A stretch of DNA of 64,000 bases. Origin: Salvator merianae (lineage: Eukaryota > Chordata > Lepidosauria > Squamata > Teiidae). Positions 44,785 through 57,954 of this stretch are shown one piece after another. The stretch covers positions 23,546,175-23,610,174 of the forward strand of contig QVOM02000073.1 in assembly GCA_003586115.2 (NCBI GenBank), given 5' to 3'. The position numbers were made by a program, and so were the translations under genes. The notes below the pieces were generated by a model. It worked only from the letters and a program-made list of their open reading frames with translations, had not been told where the DNA came from and did not search any database. Position 1 is the first letter of the stretch. The number at the start of each line of letters is the position of its first letter.

Positions 44785-45870
44785 CCAATATAGTATTTTA
44801 TTTTTTTAATAAGTTTTATTGTTATTATATTTCAAATATATAAAATTACACTCTACATTACATTCTTATATCACTATTATTAACAAGTTCCTCCTTCATT
44901 AACAGTTTCTTCTATACTTCATGTTCCTTTCTGTCCTGTTCTCTTTCCTTCTTTTTCTTCACCGAAACTCTTTGTTTTTCACTCTTCAAATCCAGCAATC
45001 ACAAGTCCATTGTCCAGCTCTTGCAGAAAGTCAATAAAGGGTTTCCAGTTTCTGTAAAACCTATCAACTGTCTTATTTCTCAAAAGATTTGTCAATTTAT
45101 CCATCTTGGCAAGCTCCTTCCTTTTATCTCCCCTTTCCACTTCTGAACATATACAATTCTGGCTGCAGTTACCATATTTTGCAATAACACATTAACACTT
45201 TCAACATTATTTCCTACTATCGCCAGTAGGAATAATTCCAGTCTAAAAGGAATGTTTGTCTTTAAGATTTTCTGCATAACTGTATGAATTTGAACCCAAA
45301 ACTTTTTGGTTTTTGCACAAGTCCACCACATATGATAAAAAAGTACCCTCATGCTTCTTACATTTCCAACACTTACTTGACATGCCTTGATACATTTTCG
45401 AAACTCTAAAAGGTGTTAAGTACCATCAATACATCATCTTATATATATTCTCTTTCAACATATTACATACAGTAAATTTCATAGCTTTAGTCCACAATTT
45501 TTCCCATTGATCCATCGAAATATTATAGCCAAAATGTTTTGCCCACATTATCATACATTCTTTAACTTGCTCTTGTTCTAATTCTATTTTCAAAAGGAAA
45601 TCATACAGTACCCCTATAATCCCCCTTCTTTCTTTTTCCAATTCTTCTTCCCATTTCTGTCTTTCTAATTCAAAATTCATCCTTCTTTTATCTTTAAAAA
45701 CATCCATCAATTGAGCATACATTAGCCATTGTACCTCTAACCCCTCCTGGTTTAACTGTTCTCTTGTTTTCAAGAAAAATTCATCTGTTTCATTATTTCT
45801 ACTCAACACCTCTGCATATTTAATCCATTTTTCTCTTCTTCCAAACTCTTTAATTTTATTTTATTGATAT
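44785..45870 (-). mobile_element. L1 LINE 3' end inserted in L2
   Basis: Frame 45426-45809 (127 aa) is the ORF2 region VQWLMYAQLMDVFKDKRRMN...WAKHFGYNISMDQWEKLW...CNMLKENIYKMMY. Frame 45092-45352 continues with RVLFYHMWWTCAKTKKFW and AARIVYVQKWKGE. The 3' UTR ends at ~44785 (TTTTTTTAATAAGTTTTATT on plus). It is 5'-truncated and broken but better preserved than the L1s at 0-1 and 25-31 kb. Confidence 0.85.
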
Positions 45871-46018
45871 ATATGGATATATATGGATATACACATGCAC
45901 ACGTGCGCGCGCACACACACACATACACATATAGGGCGAGGGAGAGTCTTAGTCATTTTGTTAATCACTCTGGGACTACTGTGGAGGGTAGTATATCAAT
46001 CTAAATAAATAAATACAG
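45862..46018. repeat. Simple-sequence tract and L2-type tail
   Basis: TATATATGGATATATATGG, then CA/CG-rich (GTGCGCGCGCACACACACAC), then a short LINE-like tail CTCTGGGACTACTGTGGAGG...AATCTAAATAAATAAAT. Confidence 0.7.
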
Positions 46019-46345
46019 ACCTCCCTATTAGCTAAGATCTTTTGATACTGCCTCTGCCTTTAGATGCTAAAGAGGTAGGGACATCGGAGAGTGATGTCTT
46101 CTCTGTGATAGGTCTTGATTTGTGAAATGGCTTCTCTTCTGAGGTGCATCGGTCACCACCACTTTATATGCTTAGGCAGTTTGTGGAAACACACCTCTTT
46201 ACCTGTGTCATTGGCTGAAGAGGCTTTTGGTAATGTACTATTTTTAATTACTTCTAATGTCTAGTTTTGTTTGTTTTCATCACTGTGACCTGCCCTGAAG
46301 CTGCAGGATGTAGCATGGGATATAAATGTAAATAATGAGCAAATG
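46019..46345 (+). mobile_element. L2-type LINE, right part
   Basis: Continues the 44165 copy beyond the L1. GTGATGTCTTCTCTGTGATA and TCTTGATTTGTGAAATGGCT correspond to the FSVIG.DLWN block, then CACACCTCTTTACC (THLFT). The tail CTGTGACCTGCCCTGAAGCT ends near 46345. Confidence 0.75.
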
Positions 46346-47974
46346 CCAAGTGGAGAAGGGCTTTTTCTACTGCAACAAATACGATAGATTTAGTGTAAGT
46401 ATCCTGTCATTTGTCCCAAGTGTTGAAAGGTAGCTAGCTTCAGTTTAAAATCATAGGTTAGCTGAGTCACATATGCTATATCAGAACGACAGTGGATGTC
46501 TTATAAAGATGCATATAGTCAGGCTTACTAGCTTTTTGAAAAGTGAAAAATTGATGACAGGACTTTATAGTCAGTTATGGGTTATGACATCTTACGTATT
46601 GCCTGCTGTATAAGGACAGCTGTGGGAGAAGGTCCTTGGAATGTATTATACGCTCTTTTAGTTGCCAGTGGAACTGCTTTTTGTAATCAGGTGCTCTCTA
46701 GAGAGCTGGTTTCCTGGAGGCATATTTTATAATAGCTAGATTGTTTCAGTGAGCTCTTGAACATGAAATGAGGGAAGGAGGAATGGACAGACACATAAAT
46801 AGTAATTAACAGAGTAATTATGAAGTCTCTGTTGAAGTTATCAAATTACAAACTCAGCTTTTGATAACACCTGGGAATGCTTTTGTATAGTTACGACTGG
46901 TATGTTTTTGAATTTTAGTATCGTTAGTTGTTTTGTTTGGAAACTTGAACATGCTATATGTGAGGCTATATCTGAAGACCATTTTGCAAAGTTGTTCTTG
47001 TTTCGACAGGACTCTTGACCAGAGCCAGTTATAGGAAACACGTAACTCTTATAATTTGGTTTTACTGACTACTGATCCACAATTTTTGGACACAATTTAG
47101 ACAGCTGGCTTTGTTCCGCAAAGGTATTATTGACATGGGATGAGGTTACATGAATAATAGGCTCTCTTGTATGAACCCTCCTTGATTCTAAAATCTTTGA
47201 GAGAGCTTCTTCTTTCAGAGCAACCCATTTCTGAAGCTTCTTCTGAGATGCTGCACCTAAGCCTGTAAATCTCTTTGTTAAAGGTAGCCTGTTTAGCAAA
47301 TGCTTACAGGTCCTTGGCCTTATTAGTTGATTCATTATGGCCAATGCAAGTATTGCAATGTCATTCATTGTTTTATTGATGCTTTATTTACCTTTTTTGT
47401 TTTGATTCTAGTTTGGTGCGTTGTTACTTTATATTTTGGGCAATTTAACAAACAAGATAAAATGTCCTCTATCTTTAGCAGAAAACCATTTTGGAAACAT
47501 AGCATTCATACATTTATTAGAATCTCCAGGTTTTGTTAGGTAGAACTGGACATTCACATATAAAACAATTTTAAAAAGCCATCTGAGAATGGTTGGATTT
47601 GTACTTTCATCATCTCCTTTGCTTCCTTTTACTTTCCACTTCCCCTTTATCAGTCATCAACAGTCATTAAATTTAATTAGCTACATCCTTTTTAAATTTG
47701 AACATCGTTGTCTTGGTATGGCAAATAAGTGTTTCTATATTAAATGAGAAATGTTCATCCTTGTTTGGTAAGTCTGAGTCATTCCCACCACTTAATGCAT
47801 TTCTGTATTGATACAGTTAACAGACTGATCAATAAACTCATTAATTCATTCATACTTTCATTTTTGGAATTTAGTACCTTACGACACTTCTGTTCTGTAT
47901 TTCAGCTGTTTCAGTGATTCACCTGACTTAGTGATTATACTGATGTACTAATTACTTTATACAAAGGAAATACA
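46346..47974. other. Presumed intronic sequence
   Basis: AT-rich. A 99-codon minus-strand frame at 47069-47368 (with TKRFTGLGAASQKKLQKWVA) has no known motif, and I do not call it. Confidence 0.45.
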
Positions 47975-48420
47975 TGGCTATTTTAGTTTTGCTAGAATTT
48001 ATAGCAGCATTTGATGAAGCTTATCGTGAAATCTTGTTTTAGTAACTCAGAGATATGGCTGGTTTGATGATAGCTGCCAATCAGTTTGAGTCATATAAAA
48101 TTGGAGTTAATTGGTGATGATGAATGGTTATGCGTCACTCCCAAGAGGCTTGAAATGCAATGGGCCTCGAGTTGTTCAACATATAAATACAGCTGCTCTG
48201 GGATTTCAAGGCAAAGCATGGGCTGACTACCATCAGTATGCTGATGACAACAGCACTGTGTATTTGTTGCCCTGTGAGCAATGTAAGCCTTGTCAACTCT
48301 GCCCCTAGAGAGATGCCAGCATAATCTCTCCAGTTGAATGCATCAGACCTATCATGTGTTCAGTCTGGGGGTATATTGGTGATGTAATATAGGAATACCC
48401 TCTTTTTTTGTCAAGGACTT
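47975..48420 (+). mobile_element. L2-type LINE fragment, RT core
   Basis: Decayed coding with ATTTATAGCAGCATTTGATG (FIAAFDEAY, motif A) near 47995 and GACTACCATCAGTATGCTGA (DYHQYADD, motif C) at 48224-48243, in the expected order. Frame 48111-48308 spans the latter. Confidence 0.75.
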
Positions 48421-51400
48421 GCAGCTTGAAACATTCATCAAGTCAAGTTCAGAATTTTCATGATGTCTGGCCATGCTACAAAAGCTTATTAGATAAGAGA
48501 AGGGGCCCCATAGAAACACAGACAGCTCTAGCAGAGAGTTCTCCTGTTAGTTGGCCAACCAATACGGCATACCTTCTTCAAGGATGCTTCTCCTCCGTCC
48601 ACACTACACACTTCCTTTTTGCCAAAAAGCTTTTGATATTCATTGGAAATCAGCATTTTCAAACCTTATTGGGCTCTTTGTGGGAGTTGTTTTGCCTACC
48701 TTTTAAATAGAATTGTGCTTGTATGTGTTCCTGGAAGTCTTTATGTATGTATGTTTCTCATCGGACCTATTGTGATTATGACCTTGTTAGCACTTTCCAT
48801 TTACCAGCTGAATTTGCAGAAGTCTTTTAAAGTGCTCTTATATGCACTGATTAGCAATCTTCTCAATAAGTTTCAGAATGTTATCTAACTGATGATCTAT
48901 GGGTCTTAGCTTCCTTATTCCTATACATTTGCAGTGGGTTCCTGCAAAGAAATATCTGAAGGCAATATCAGCATTACCAGTCCATGCCCCAAGGAATCCA
49001 CAGTCCAAATTTAATGACTGGGAAAGGCACAGAGGGCCAGTAACACATCAAATGATTTCTCTGAAAGACTGTATTGGCCATTATCAAGGGAAACCACAGT
49101 CAACCTTGTTCATTTTGGTATTGATTGACTTAATGTCCACAGTTCAACAATGATATGGAGCCAAAAACTGACCAGATTTTATTCTGATGAGTACTTGTCA
49201 CTCTGAGAGGGACTGGAACTCACAGCAACATTTCTAGAAGTTCTGCTGGTGTCTGATGGCACTAAAGTGCTCCGTGCTCCTGTGCATGAAGGTTCCACCA
49301 AGTGCCTGGCAGGCATTTTGTGAGACATGGCTGATTTGTTTAAGGAGGTGAAGCTAATACACTTCTCCCTCATGGCCTGTAGTACTGCAGTACAGAGCTT
49401 CTTCCTGGTCTTGCCATCTGCACACAATAACTGAACCTAATGTTAGGAGATTGGATCATGTGCTTATATGATCCCAACCAAACACTCAAACTTGAACTTG
49501 GGAGCATTAGGCATTGTCTGGTACACTCTGTTTACTTTCTGCATTTTACTGACAGACACAACCAAAATGATTATCTGAGCTACCAAAACTATGACAGTAG
49601 GATGAAAAGCCAGATCCAGCATGGCTTTTCCAGTTCCAGACCAGCTGAATACATCCCACCAGGAATGTTGGGAAACTCCTGCTATTTCCTCAGTGACCTA
49701 AAAAATCCTCTGAGCCTCGTGGTCCACTATTACTCTAATAATTTTCTCAGTGTGAGCCACCTCATTGACTTTTACAGTTAAATATTGAATGCCTTATTGG
49801 GGACCAGCTTACGTGAACCCTATTTCCAAACTTGGGGAGCAGAGGGGTTTTAAAACAAAATTACATTGCAATAACCTTCATGATTGCTTCTCATGATCTT
49901 ACAATACCTAATACCTAAGAGTGGGAGAAAGGTCTGAAGGGAAAGAGGTTAAAAAGCAAGCCTGGGTTTCAGTACGTATTGAGCATGGCATACTGTTTCT
50001 GCAATAACTGCATTCAGGCTTCATGTACACTTGTAACAGTCTATGTAATAGCAACAATAGAACTTCAATAGCAATGAAACAGCAACAGTAGGGAATCTAT
50101 ACATTGTGGCAATTGGCAATATCACTTTTTAAAATTGCCGCAATAGCTTGACTTCCCGGCTCGGATCCTCTTCTTTTTGTAAAGGCAGGCACAGACAGCG
50201 TGATTTGAGTCTCCTTCGGGGCAAAAGTCTCTTGTTTGACAGTCCTGCGCACTAGCAGATGTTTCCTTTAAGTTGAAACAGCATTGTCCATGGCTGATCA
50301 TAGTTCCTGATCTTGCTTCCTTGCTGATTCCCTGAACTGATGTTGTGATGCTTCAGACTGACGGTTCAGAACGTGGGTAGGAAAGCTTCCAAAGTGACTC
50401 ACATCAAGCAGTCTCAGTTGCCAAACGGAGTGCACTGCTTTTGGGCAGACTTTTGAATATGTGGACTACTTCTGTGGCTGTGAGGTGCATTGCTTCTTCC
50501 CTGTACTAAAGGGTTCCCTATCCTATTCCATATAAAAGGGAGGGGAGGGAAGGAGTAGACTGCATTTGGAGCAATCCAGATGAGAATCAAAAATCTAGAA
50601 AGGTCAGAACAAAAGAGCTGGCCTGCAGAGGAAGAGTCCCCCAACCCGTGATAACAAAATATCGAAAGCTAAATCAGAACAAGAGAGGGGTAGCCACTCT
50701 CCCCAGAAGTAAAAATGCAAAAAGACAAGCCTCTGTTGGAAAAACAAAAAGGTAAAGAAGGAGAAAAACATAACTTTGAAAGGAATTTAGAAAACATGCC
50801 CCTGAGACTAAGCAGAGTGCCATTCATTTCCCAGTTGCATGAGGTCTGGAGGGCTGTGCTAGAAACTCAGACCACCTCTCTTCCCCATTCTTTAAAGTGA
50901 CAGCAGTTCTTGGCTCTAACCTCCTGCTATCTCCAAGTATCTCACTAAGTACCTTCTCTGCATATTTTTTCTGATCCACTTAACCTTCATTTTCTGATCT
51001 CAAACTCTCCTTTATTTTATGGGCACAAGCAAAATCCATGGGCATCTGTGGCATAGACTGTTGCTTTGCCAGTATAGCCATTCTAAAGCCCATCATAAAT
51101 CCTGAAGGATAGATTGCCATTGGAGCTGAAGGTTCCACAGGCTGCAGTACACTAGGCACACAACTTCCTCCCATGATTCCAGCTCTGGACTACAATTGCC
51201 CATGCCAGCCACAGCCACAGCCTGTCATGCTCTCAGCCAAAGCAATTTCACAATCAGGGCACTGGGAGTCCCTGTCCCCCCCCCCCCCCCCCCCCCTTTC
51301 CCTCCGCAGCTACAGGGATGCCAACCTCACTTTCTTCTGGACCGATGAGAAGCAGCCTCTAAAATTTTCCCACTATCCTTGATTTGAATCTGACTGATCC

Positions 51401-51733
51401 TTGCCGTTGTCTGTGCCTCAGTCATGTCCAGGCTGGACACACCTGGGTGGCCCAGAACTCAGAGCCATGGGCACAGAATTCAAAGCTGGAGCTGTCAAAC
51501 TGTGCATTTCCACAATTAGGTAGAGCTGCATCCTCAGCACTATTGCAAGTATCATAAGCTTCTGTGCTTAAACAACCGAACCTGCATTCATCTTCTTCAA
51601 AAAGTTCACCTGGGGAACTACCTGCCACCAATACTTCCAGAAGGCTATGCTCCAAAGTTCCTGATCCTGTTTTCTGCTGACATCATCATCCCTGTGCTGA
51701 CTCCCAGCTTTGCTAACAGAAACCACAGGAAAC
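48421..51733. other. Unclassified region, no gene recognised
   Basis: About 3.3 kb with scattered short frames (for example 49440-49781 plus, 50980-51174 minus) and a C21 tract at 51276-51296 followed by TTTCCCTCCGCAG, a chance acceptor-like site. I see no protein family, tRNA or known repeat. Confidence 0.4.
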
Positions 51734-51736
51734 TCT

Positions 51737-51916
51737 GGCCCTTTCTGCACTTGACCTTATTCCAGATTATATCTTGGAATAGGGATTTGCCATTTGCATG
51801 CTACTATGAACTATGGCAGGCCCCACCTGGGGCCTGCTATAATCTGCTCTAGCATGTGGATAGCAGATCCCGATTCTGGGATATAGTCAAGAAAAAAGCC
51901 AAGTGGAGAAAGGGCC
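51737..51916. mobile_element. Palindromic MITE family B, copy B3
   Basis: A 180-bp copy with ends GGCCCTTTCTGCACTTGACC and AAGTGGAGAAAGGGCC, flanked by TCT on both sides (51734-51736 and 51917-51919). Confidence 0.85.
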
Positions 51917-51959
51917 TCTGTTTCTTCCACAGCCTCAATTCCAGGGCAAACAACAACAG

Positions 51960-53241
51960 ACTTCAACAACAGGCTTTTGACAAAGTCCCTCATCAAAGAC
52001 TCCTGAATAAACTCAGCAGTCACGGAATAAGAGGACAGGTCCTGTCCTGGATTGGTAACTGGCTTAAGGACAGGAAACAGAGAGTAGGAATAAATGGTCA
52101 GTTCTCAGAGTGCAAAGAGGTAAAAAGTGGGGTCCCGCAAGGTTCAGTAGTAGGACCCCTGCTTTTTAATTTATACATAAATGATCTCGACACGGGGATA
52201 AGTAGTGAGTAAAGTTTGCTGATGACACTAAATTGTTCAGGGTAGTAAAAACTGAAAGTGATTGTAAAGAGCTCCAGAGGGATCTCCTGACATTGGGTGA
52301 GTGGGCAATGAAGTGGCAAATGCACTTCAATCTTAGCAAGTGCAAAGTGATGCACATCGGGACAAAGAACCCCAATTATACCTATAAACTGATGGGGGCC
52401 AAACTTTCTGTGACAGACCAGGAAAAGGATCTTGGGGTTCTGGTAGACAGCTCAATGAAGGTGTCAACCCAGCATGCAGCAGCAGTGAAAAAAGCAAATT
52501 CAATACTAGGGGTAGTAAGGAAGGGAATAGAAAACAAGTCGGCAAGTGTCATCGTGCCTCTTTACAAATCTATGGTGAGGCCACACTTAGAATATTGTGT
52601 ACAATTCTGGTCACCACACATCAGAAAGGATATTGTGGAACTGGAGAAGGTGCAAAAAAGGGCAACCAGAATGATCAATGGGCTGGAACACCTTCCTTAC
52701 GAAATCAGGCTGCAACGTCTTGGCCTCTTCAGCCTTAAAAAGCGGCGTTTAAGAGGAGACCTGATTGAAGTATATAAAATCATGCACGGTATGGATAAGG
52801 TGGATAAAGAGAAGTTTTTTTCTCTCACACATAACACTAGGAGCAGGGGCCACTCTCTGAAGCTGATGGGCAGGAGAGTTAGGACCGACAAGGGGAAGTA
52901 TTTTTTCACCCAGAGGGTCGTCGGTCTGTGGAATTTATTACCGGATGAGGTGGTGACAGCAATCAGCCTGGACAACTTTAAGAAGGGATTGGGCAGATTC
53001 ATGGAGGTCAGGTGTATCAATGGCTACTAGAATGGATGCCTGGGTACTGCCTCCAGGTTGGAAAGACAGCCAGGATGTCTGTAAAACCATTTGCGGGGAG
53101 TCAAGAGCAGGTGAAGGTTTTGCCTTTATCTTTTGCTTGAGAATGCCCAGAAGCAATTGGTGGGCCACTGTGTGAAACAGAATGCTGGACTAGATGGGCT
53201 GTGGCCTGATCCAGCAAGGCTCCTTTTATATTCTTATGTTC
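51960..53241 (+). mobile_element. CR1 LINE, 5'-truncated, well preserved
   Basis: It begins inside the RT (AFDKVPHQRLLNKLSSHGIR in frame 51856-52212, with SGVPQGSVVGPLLFNLYIND) and runs through the C-terminal frame to a full 3' UTR ending CTTTTATATTCTTATGTTC at 53241. A single frame break lies near 52205-52235 around the FADDTK motif (GTTTGCTGATGACACTAAAT). It stands immediately right of MITE B3. Confidence 0.9.
52233..53030 (+). pseudogene. CR1 reverse transcriptase C-terminal half
   Basis: An uninterrupted 265-codon frame, part of the CR1 polymerase that copies element RNA. Blocks in order are WQMHFNLSKCKVMHIGTKNP, KLMGAKLSVTDQEKDLGVLV, VPLYKSMVRPHLEYCVQFWS, RRLRGDLIEVYKIMHGMDKV, SRGHSLKLMGRRV, GKYFFTQRVVGLWNLLPDEV. 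The upstream RT motifs, including the VPQGS block, lie in the preceding frame. The endonuclease and ORF1 are missing, so it cannot move by itself. The stop at 53030 leads directly into the CR1 3' UTR. Confidence 0.9.
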
Positions 53242-54140
53242 ACTAAGGGATTCCTGCCCTTAGTGTTCCCCACATTCAAAACAACGGGTTCCATTATCAA
53301 AATACTCTCTGGCTTACTTTAAATGCAAACAGACTAGTTGACTATTAAAACAGCAAGATCAGTAGAACTCAAATCCCCCCCCACTAGCAGTTTCTACATT
53401 CGTTTCCCCCGCAGCCCCTCCCTAACTAGAGCCAACCTCCTTTTTTTCATGTCCAAGTGGACTTCCCTCCTCTATAACAAACACACCTTCAGTTACCTGA
53501 TCCAAAGGGACAAAGGAAGCAGCCTCCGCATTAACTGTGATCTGGCTCCCCTCCTCCGGTTCAGCCACAAGCAGACCAGACACCATTTTTAAAACCTCAA
53601 ACATTCTTTTCCTCTCCTCCAAACACAATTCCTTGCTGGGGGTGACAAGCCTTAACCTCAGTCTTTGTGGTAGACAATTCCTGCTCAGAAATCTGACCCT
53701 ATGGATTCTATCATTAAAACCAACACATACTGAATGTTCATTTCTTCACCTAAATTCTGAGCAGGGCACCATCACTGTCCATGCTGCAGAGGAGGTGCAG
53801 AAGGAACACAGTGACAGTAGCTGCCACAGATGCTGGAGTAGGGGCAGATATACTTGCCTCCTTTGCTTCCGCCAAAGCCTTCAAAAGTATACTCGTCTCT
53901 TTATGGTCAAAATTTTGCATGTCAAAACCTAACCTTTTTAACTCACTTGAAACAAAACTTCTGTGGCTCGGTTCATGCCCAGGTCATTGCCTTTGAGTCT
54001 GGAACTGGGACACAAGCGGTTTCTGGAGCTGGCTGCTCTGGGCTGGCTGCTTCTGCACCTGAATCCTCCTATTCTGGGAACCCTGCTAACCTGCTGGGAA
54101 AACCAAAATGTGAATGTCATTTAAATTAGGTTTTCTGTCC
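53242..54140. other. Unclassified sequence flanking CR1
   Basis: The minus strand has moderately open frames (53422-53628, with SGLLVAEPEEGSQITVNAEA) but no recognisable domain. It may be an old mobile element or single-copy DNA. Confidence 0.4.
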
Positions 54141-54179
54141 TGCTGCATTTCAGAGAAGGATATTGAAATGGACCCTAAT

Positions 54180-55665
54180 AAGGTATCTGCCATTTTGGGC
54201 TGGAAGTCCACTCACTAGACTTCAGGTGCAAGCTTTCTATGGTTTGCCAATTTGAACCAATTTGTACCAAAAGTTCATTCCAAATGTTGATTATCTCATG
54301 GTATCACTAACAGCACTGTTGGAAGGTGTCAAAGGCTACAAACAAAACGGCAATGGTGGTGGAAAATGAGACATGTCAAAAAGTACTTCTTTTTTCCACA
54401 AGCTCATATTAACATTCACAAATTTCAAAATCCTATGCTAATACTGTACATTTAAAACTTGGTATTATTGGAAAAGAAATTTAATGTCCACCCAATCCCT
54501 TACTATGCCATTAAAATTATGGGGTTGCTTGGCGAGTCTAATATTGAATATGGATTGGAATGTTTTAAAAGAGAATAATCTAGTTTTATTAAGGATTTCT
54601 ATAGAGATAACTCCCAAGAAATACTTAAAGTTCATCCTCTTATGGTTGGCTTAAATCTCACAGTTTGATATCTGCTTTGAGTTCCACTTCCTTACATTCT
54701 TGTGTGGTGTGCAACTTAACTATTTTTGAAAATATGTTTGATTTTCTTTCTAGCATGCAAAAAGGTAGTGTTTCTATGCTAATACAGATGTTGCATGGAG
54801 ATTTATTAGGCCTTAAAAATCTCTGGCAATCAGACCTTCACATCCAGCTGGATGAAGTAGAGTGGAATATAATTACTACAGTTTTGCATTGATGATCCAA
54901 GTCAGTGCCTGCTTTACAGGTGGAATCAAACTCCTGATCTTTTATCTAAAACGCTACCTGCTTGTTTCCCCCTTTGCTGGCACAATTGTGGATGGCTTGG
55001 TACATTTATCCATATGCGGTGGGAATGCCCCGTGATGTGCTCGTTTTGGACACTTATACAGGAGGAAATTTCTTGCATAGTTCAATTGCAAGTTTTATTC
55101 ACTAAAGAGATGGGTCTTCTACATGTATATAATAAAGAGTCACCAGTTTTCAAATATAGATTTTTGATTAGATTTTGTGGTACTGAAAATAAAAAAAGTG
55201 ATCTCTCTGGGAAGGAAGGACCAGTCCAAGTTTCTATTTCCTTGCTGGTATGACAAGTTGTGGGACTTAGCACTTAATGAAAGCTTGACTTATCAGCGTA
55301 AACTGATGTGTGGTCAAGCAGTGACATTATCATTTGCGGATATTTGGTCTTCTCTCATGGACTTTATCCTGAAACTGGATGCCTGTTTTATACCATCTTT
55401 AGAAGCTTTGTCTTTACTTCTGCTGTAATGTTGACTCTGAATGTGATCTTATGATCATTGTATAGTCACTTAGTTTTGCTTTTCCAATACTCTCCAGGAA
55501 TTTACCGTGGTTGTTGATAGGGTTGTTCAAGTTCTAGTTACTGAGAATTGTGGATGTCTTGCTTGTTTGTTATTGTTAATGATGGTTTGATTGTTATTTT
55601 TATCACAGTTTATTGCTGCTCTGTGTTGTGCTTATGTTTAAATAAAATGTTTAAATAATTAAAAA
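54180..55665 (+). mobile_element. L1/Tx1-like LINE, degraded 3' half
   Basis: Frame 55014-55253 begins MRWECPVMCSFWTLIQEEI, preceded in the decayed upstream frame by CGWLGTFIHM. Together these give the GTF.HM.WECP..FW motif of L1-group ORF2. Frame 54665-54892 (LDEVEWNIITTVLH) is the block before it. It ends at ~55665 with AATAAAATGTTTAAATAATT. More decayed than the L1 at 45 kb. Confidence 0.65.
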
Positions 55666-56784
55666 AGCATTTATTTTTATATATCTTCACCTGAAAAGTT
55701 TTTTGGATAGGGTCAGTTTTACAGAATGTGACAGGGTTGTTTGTGCCAATCTCTGGATTATATAGTCTGTTTCCGGCTTTTTAAAAACTTATTTTTAAAG
55801 CAAGCTTGCTTACAGGGTGACTGGGTATGCTACAGGGCCCAGCACTAGCGATATCTCAGCCACCTGTCATCTAAATTTGTCCAGAGGTACTTTTTAAGTT
55901 TTAATATATGTAATTTTTTTGGCTGACAAATTGTGTGTGTGGCAGAGAACCAAAACAACATATGGTATGCCAGGTTTAGAAATTGGTAGCTCTACAGCCA
56001 GAGTTTATTTTTCCCCTGTAAGAAAGGCAAAGCTTACAGTTGGACTATAAACTGGAATATCTTACAAGCCATGCACTGAATCTGCTCTGCAACAGACCCA
56101 ATGATAGACCATTTAATCAAGCTAGGGGGTTCTGCATTGCTTTGGTGCTAGCATAATATTTAAGTAATTTGCTGAATGGGACAAATGTCAAGGATGCATC
56201 CTGTGAATGTCTTGTTAAATTTTATGCAACAATAGACGAGGAGCCATATCCCCATGGCCATGGGAAGAGAGCAGGGTAGCATGAGACTGCAGGGTATTAC
56301 CTGCTTATATGCTGCCTGTCCATACACTTACAACACTGGACCAGCTTCCAGGACATTCACATGCTGCAATTACTGGTACCACTGCATATCTTGCGCAATG
56401 GCAGCATCTAGAAAGTGCAGTCAATGTATTGTGAAAGCTGCAAAATCGGCTTTTGCATAACAGCTTGGCACTAGAGCTGCAGTTTTGGCAGCACAAAACC
56501 CTCATGTAGGTGAGGTCATTGCCCTTTGACCTGAGGTTTTTAAGATCTTGGCAGTACTCTTGTTATCAGAATCATGTCTTCATGTGAAAAACCTATCTTG
56601 AGCTGAAAGACTGAAAAACAAAGAGGCCTGGTCATGCTGCCTTTTATTATTATCATTCTTGCTCTATTGTCTGGCCTATCCCTCTTTCGCATTTTTATTA
56701 ACTTACAATTTGATTTTATCTTTTGAAAACTGAAGTACAAGGTAAATGCCTAACAGTTAAGGTAAGTATTGGTGTCAGTTCCTT
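55666..56784. other. Presumed intronic sequence
   Basis: No gene or classified repeat recognised. Confidence 0.5.
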
Positions 56785-57060
56785 ACACCTGGATATTTTT
56801 TTGGTTTATTTATTTGTATAGTTATATTCCACTTATTTCCAAAGACTCAAGGCAATTTACAGTACACAATCAAAAATAGCAAGAAAACAGTATAAATGTA
56901 TATCAGAAAAATACCACAGAAGAAATTCAACAGTAAATAAACATGACAGCCAATAAGGAAAAAAAAAACCCACCTCAAAAAACCCACGTCAGAGCTCTAA
57001 AACTCCAAACCTCAAGTAAAAGCTGGTTGAAATACATTTTTAAAAAGTCGTGGTTGCTTC
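56785..57060 (-). mobile_element. L2-type LINE 3' tail
   Basis: Plus-strand TTATATTCCACTTATTTCCA, then AGACTCAAGGCAATTTACAG, is the antisense of an L2 tail (…GCCTTGAGTC…). The sequence up to AGCTGGTTGAAATAC follows the L2 C-terminal order. Confidence 0.6.
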
Positions 57061-57954
57061 TAATTCTCAGATTAAATCCCTTTTTTTTTATTTATAATAA
57101 TATTTGTATAACTGTTCCATAAGATTTTATGGGCAGGCTGGCTGACAAAAACATAAAACATAACATAAAATTTATAGCAACTCTCGAGTATATCAGTAAG
57201 TTAAATAAATTAAGGCTAAATCTACATCCATTGAGAGGGATAGCACTGGGGCAATCAAAGGATGATTTTGCTACATGCAGTCACTCGCATAAAGCCCTAA
57301 TGCCATCCTGGGTATCTGGGCGGACACACACACACACCCCGTGTCAAGACAGCAGATGATGAGCTTTAAGGGCACATTTACAATATGGCGCTTAATGAAG
57401 AAAGTGTGCGCTGTGGTTGGGTGCCTCATTCTGAGGACATTTTTGTCCTAGTAGAGGACCAGAAGGAAACCACTGGGAAGTTAAGATTTTGAATAAAAAT
57501 GTCTGAAACAAAGTTTTTAAAAGGGCTGGAAAGAAAGTTAATATTCTTTTTAAAAAAAAAAAAAAAAAACTGTACCAAATTTGAGGCTTTGGTTATCTGG
57601 ATTGAGAAAAAAATTAAGTTAGAAACTCAAATTTGGGAAAGGGAGGTAGTATTAGCTGGCAGTCACTTGTGTGGGATGGGAATTTGCAAATGACAGCCAA
57701 TTTGAAGAAACATGCCTGGAGGACTGAGGAAAAGGTATGAGGCAAAGGAGTGGAACAAGGGTGGCAGGTAGAATGGATAAGGTGGCATCAGGGTGCTGTA
57801 TTCAGGGAATATGTGATGGCACAGTTCACACATGCCCACAAGTAGGGGTGGTTGTGCAACAGGAGCTGCTTCTGTTTAATATCTTTGTAGATGTGATCTA
57901 AGTTAAAAGCAAGATTTTAAGGACCACTATCATCAGGTTCTGTTTTCATAAAAT
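57061..57954. other. Presumed intronic sequence with simple repeats
   Basis: T9 at ~57081, (AC)n at ~57325-57338 and A18 at ~57551-57568. No gene recognised. Confidence 0.5.

Noticed and set aside
51276..51310. Strong-looking splice acceptor after a C21 run
   Set aside because: Homopolymer plus CAG by chance; the downstream frame is 21 codons with no donor or conserved content.
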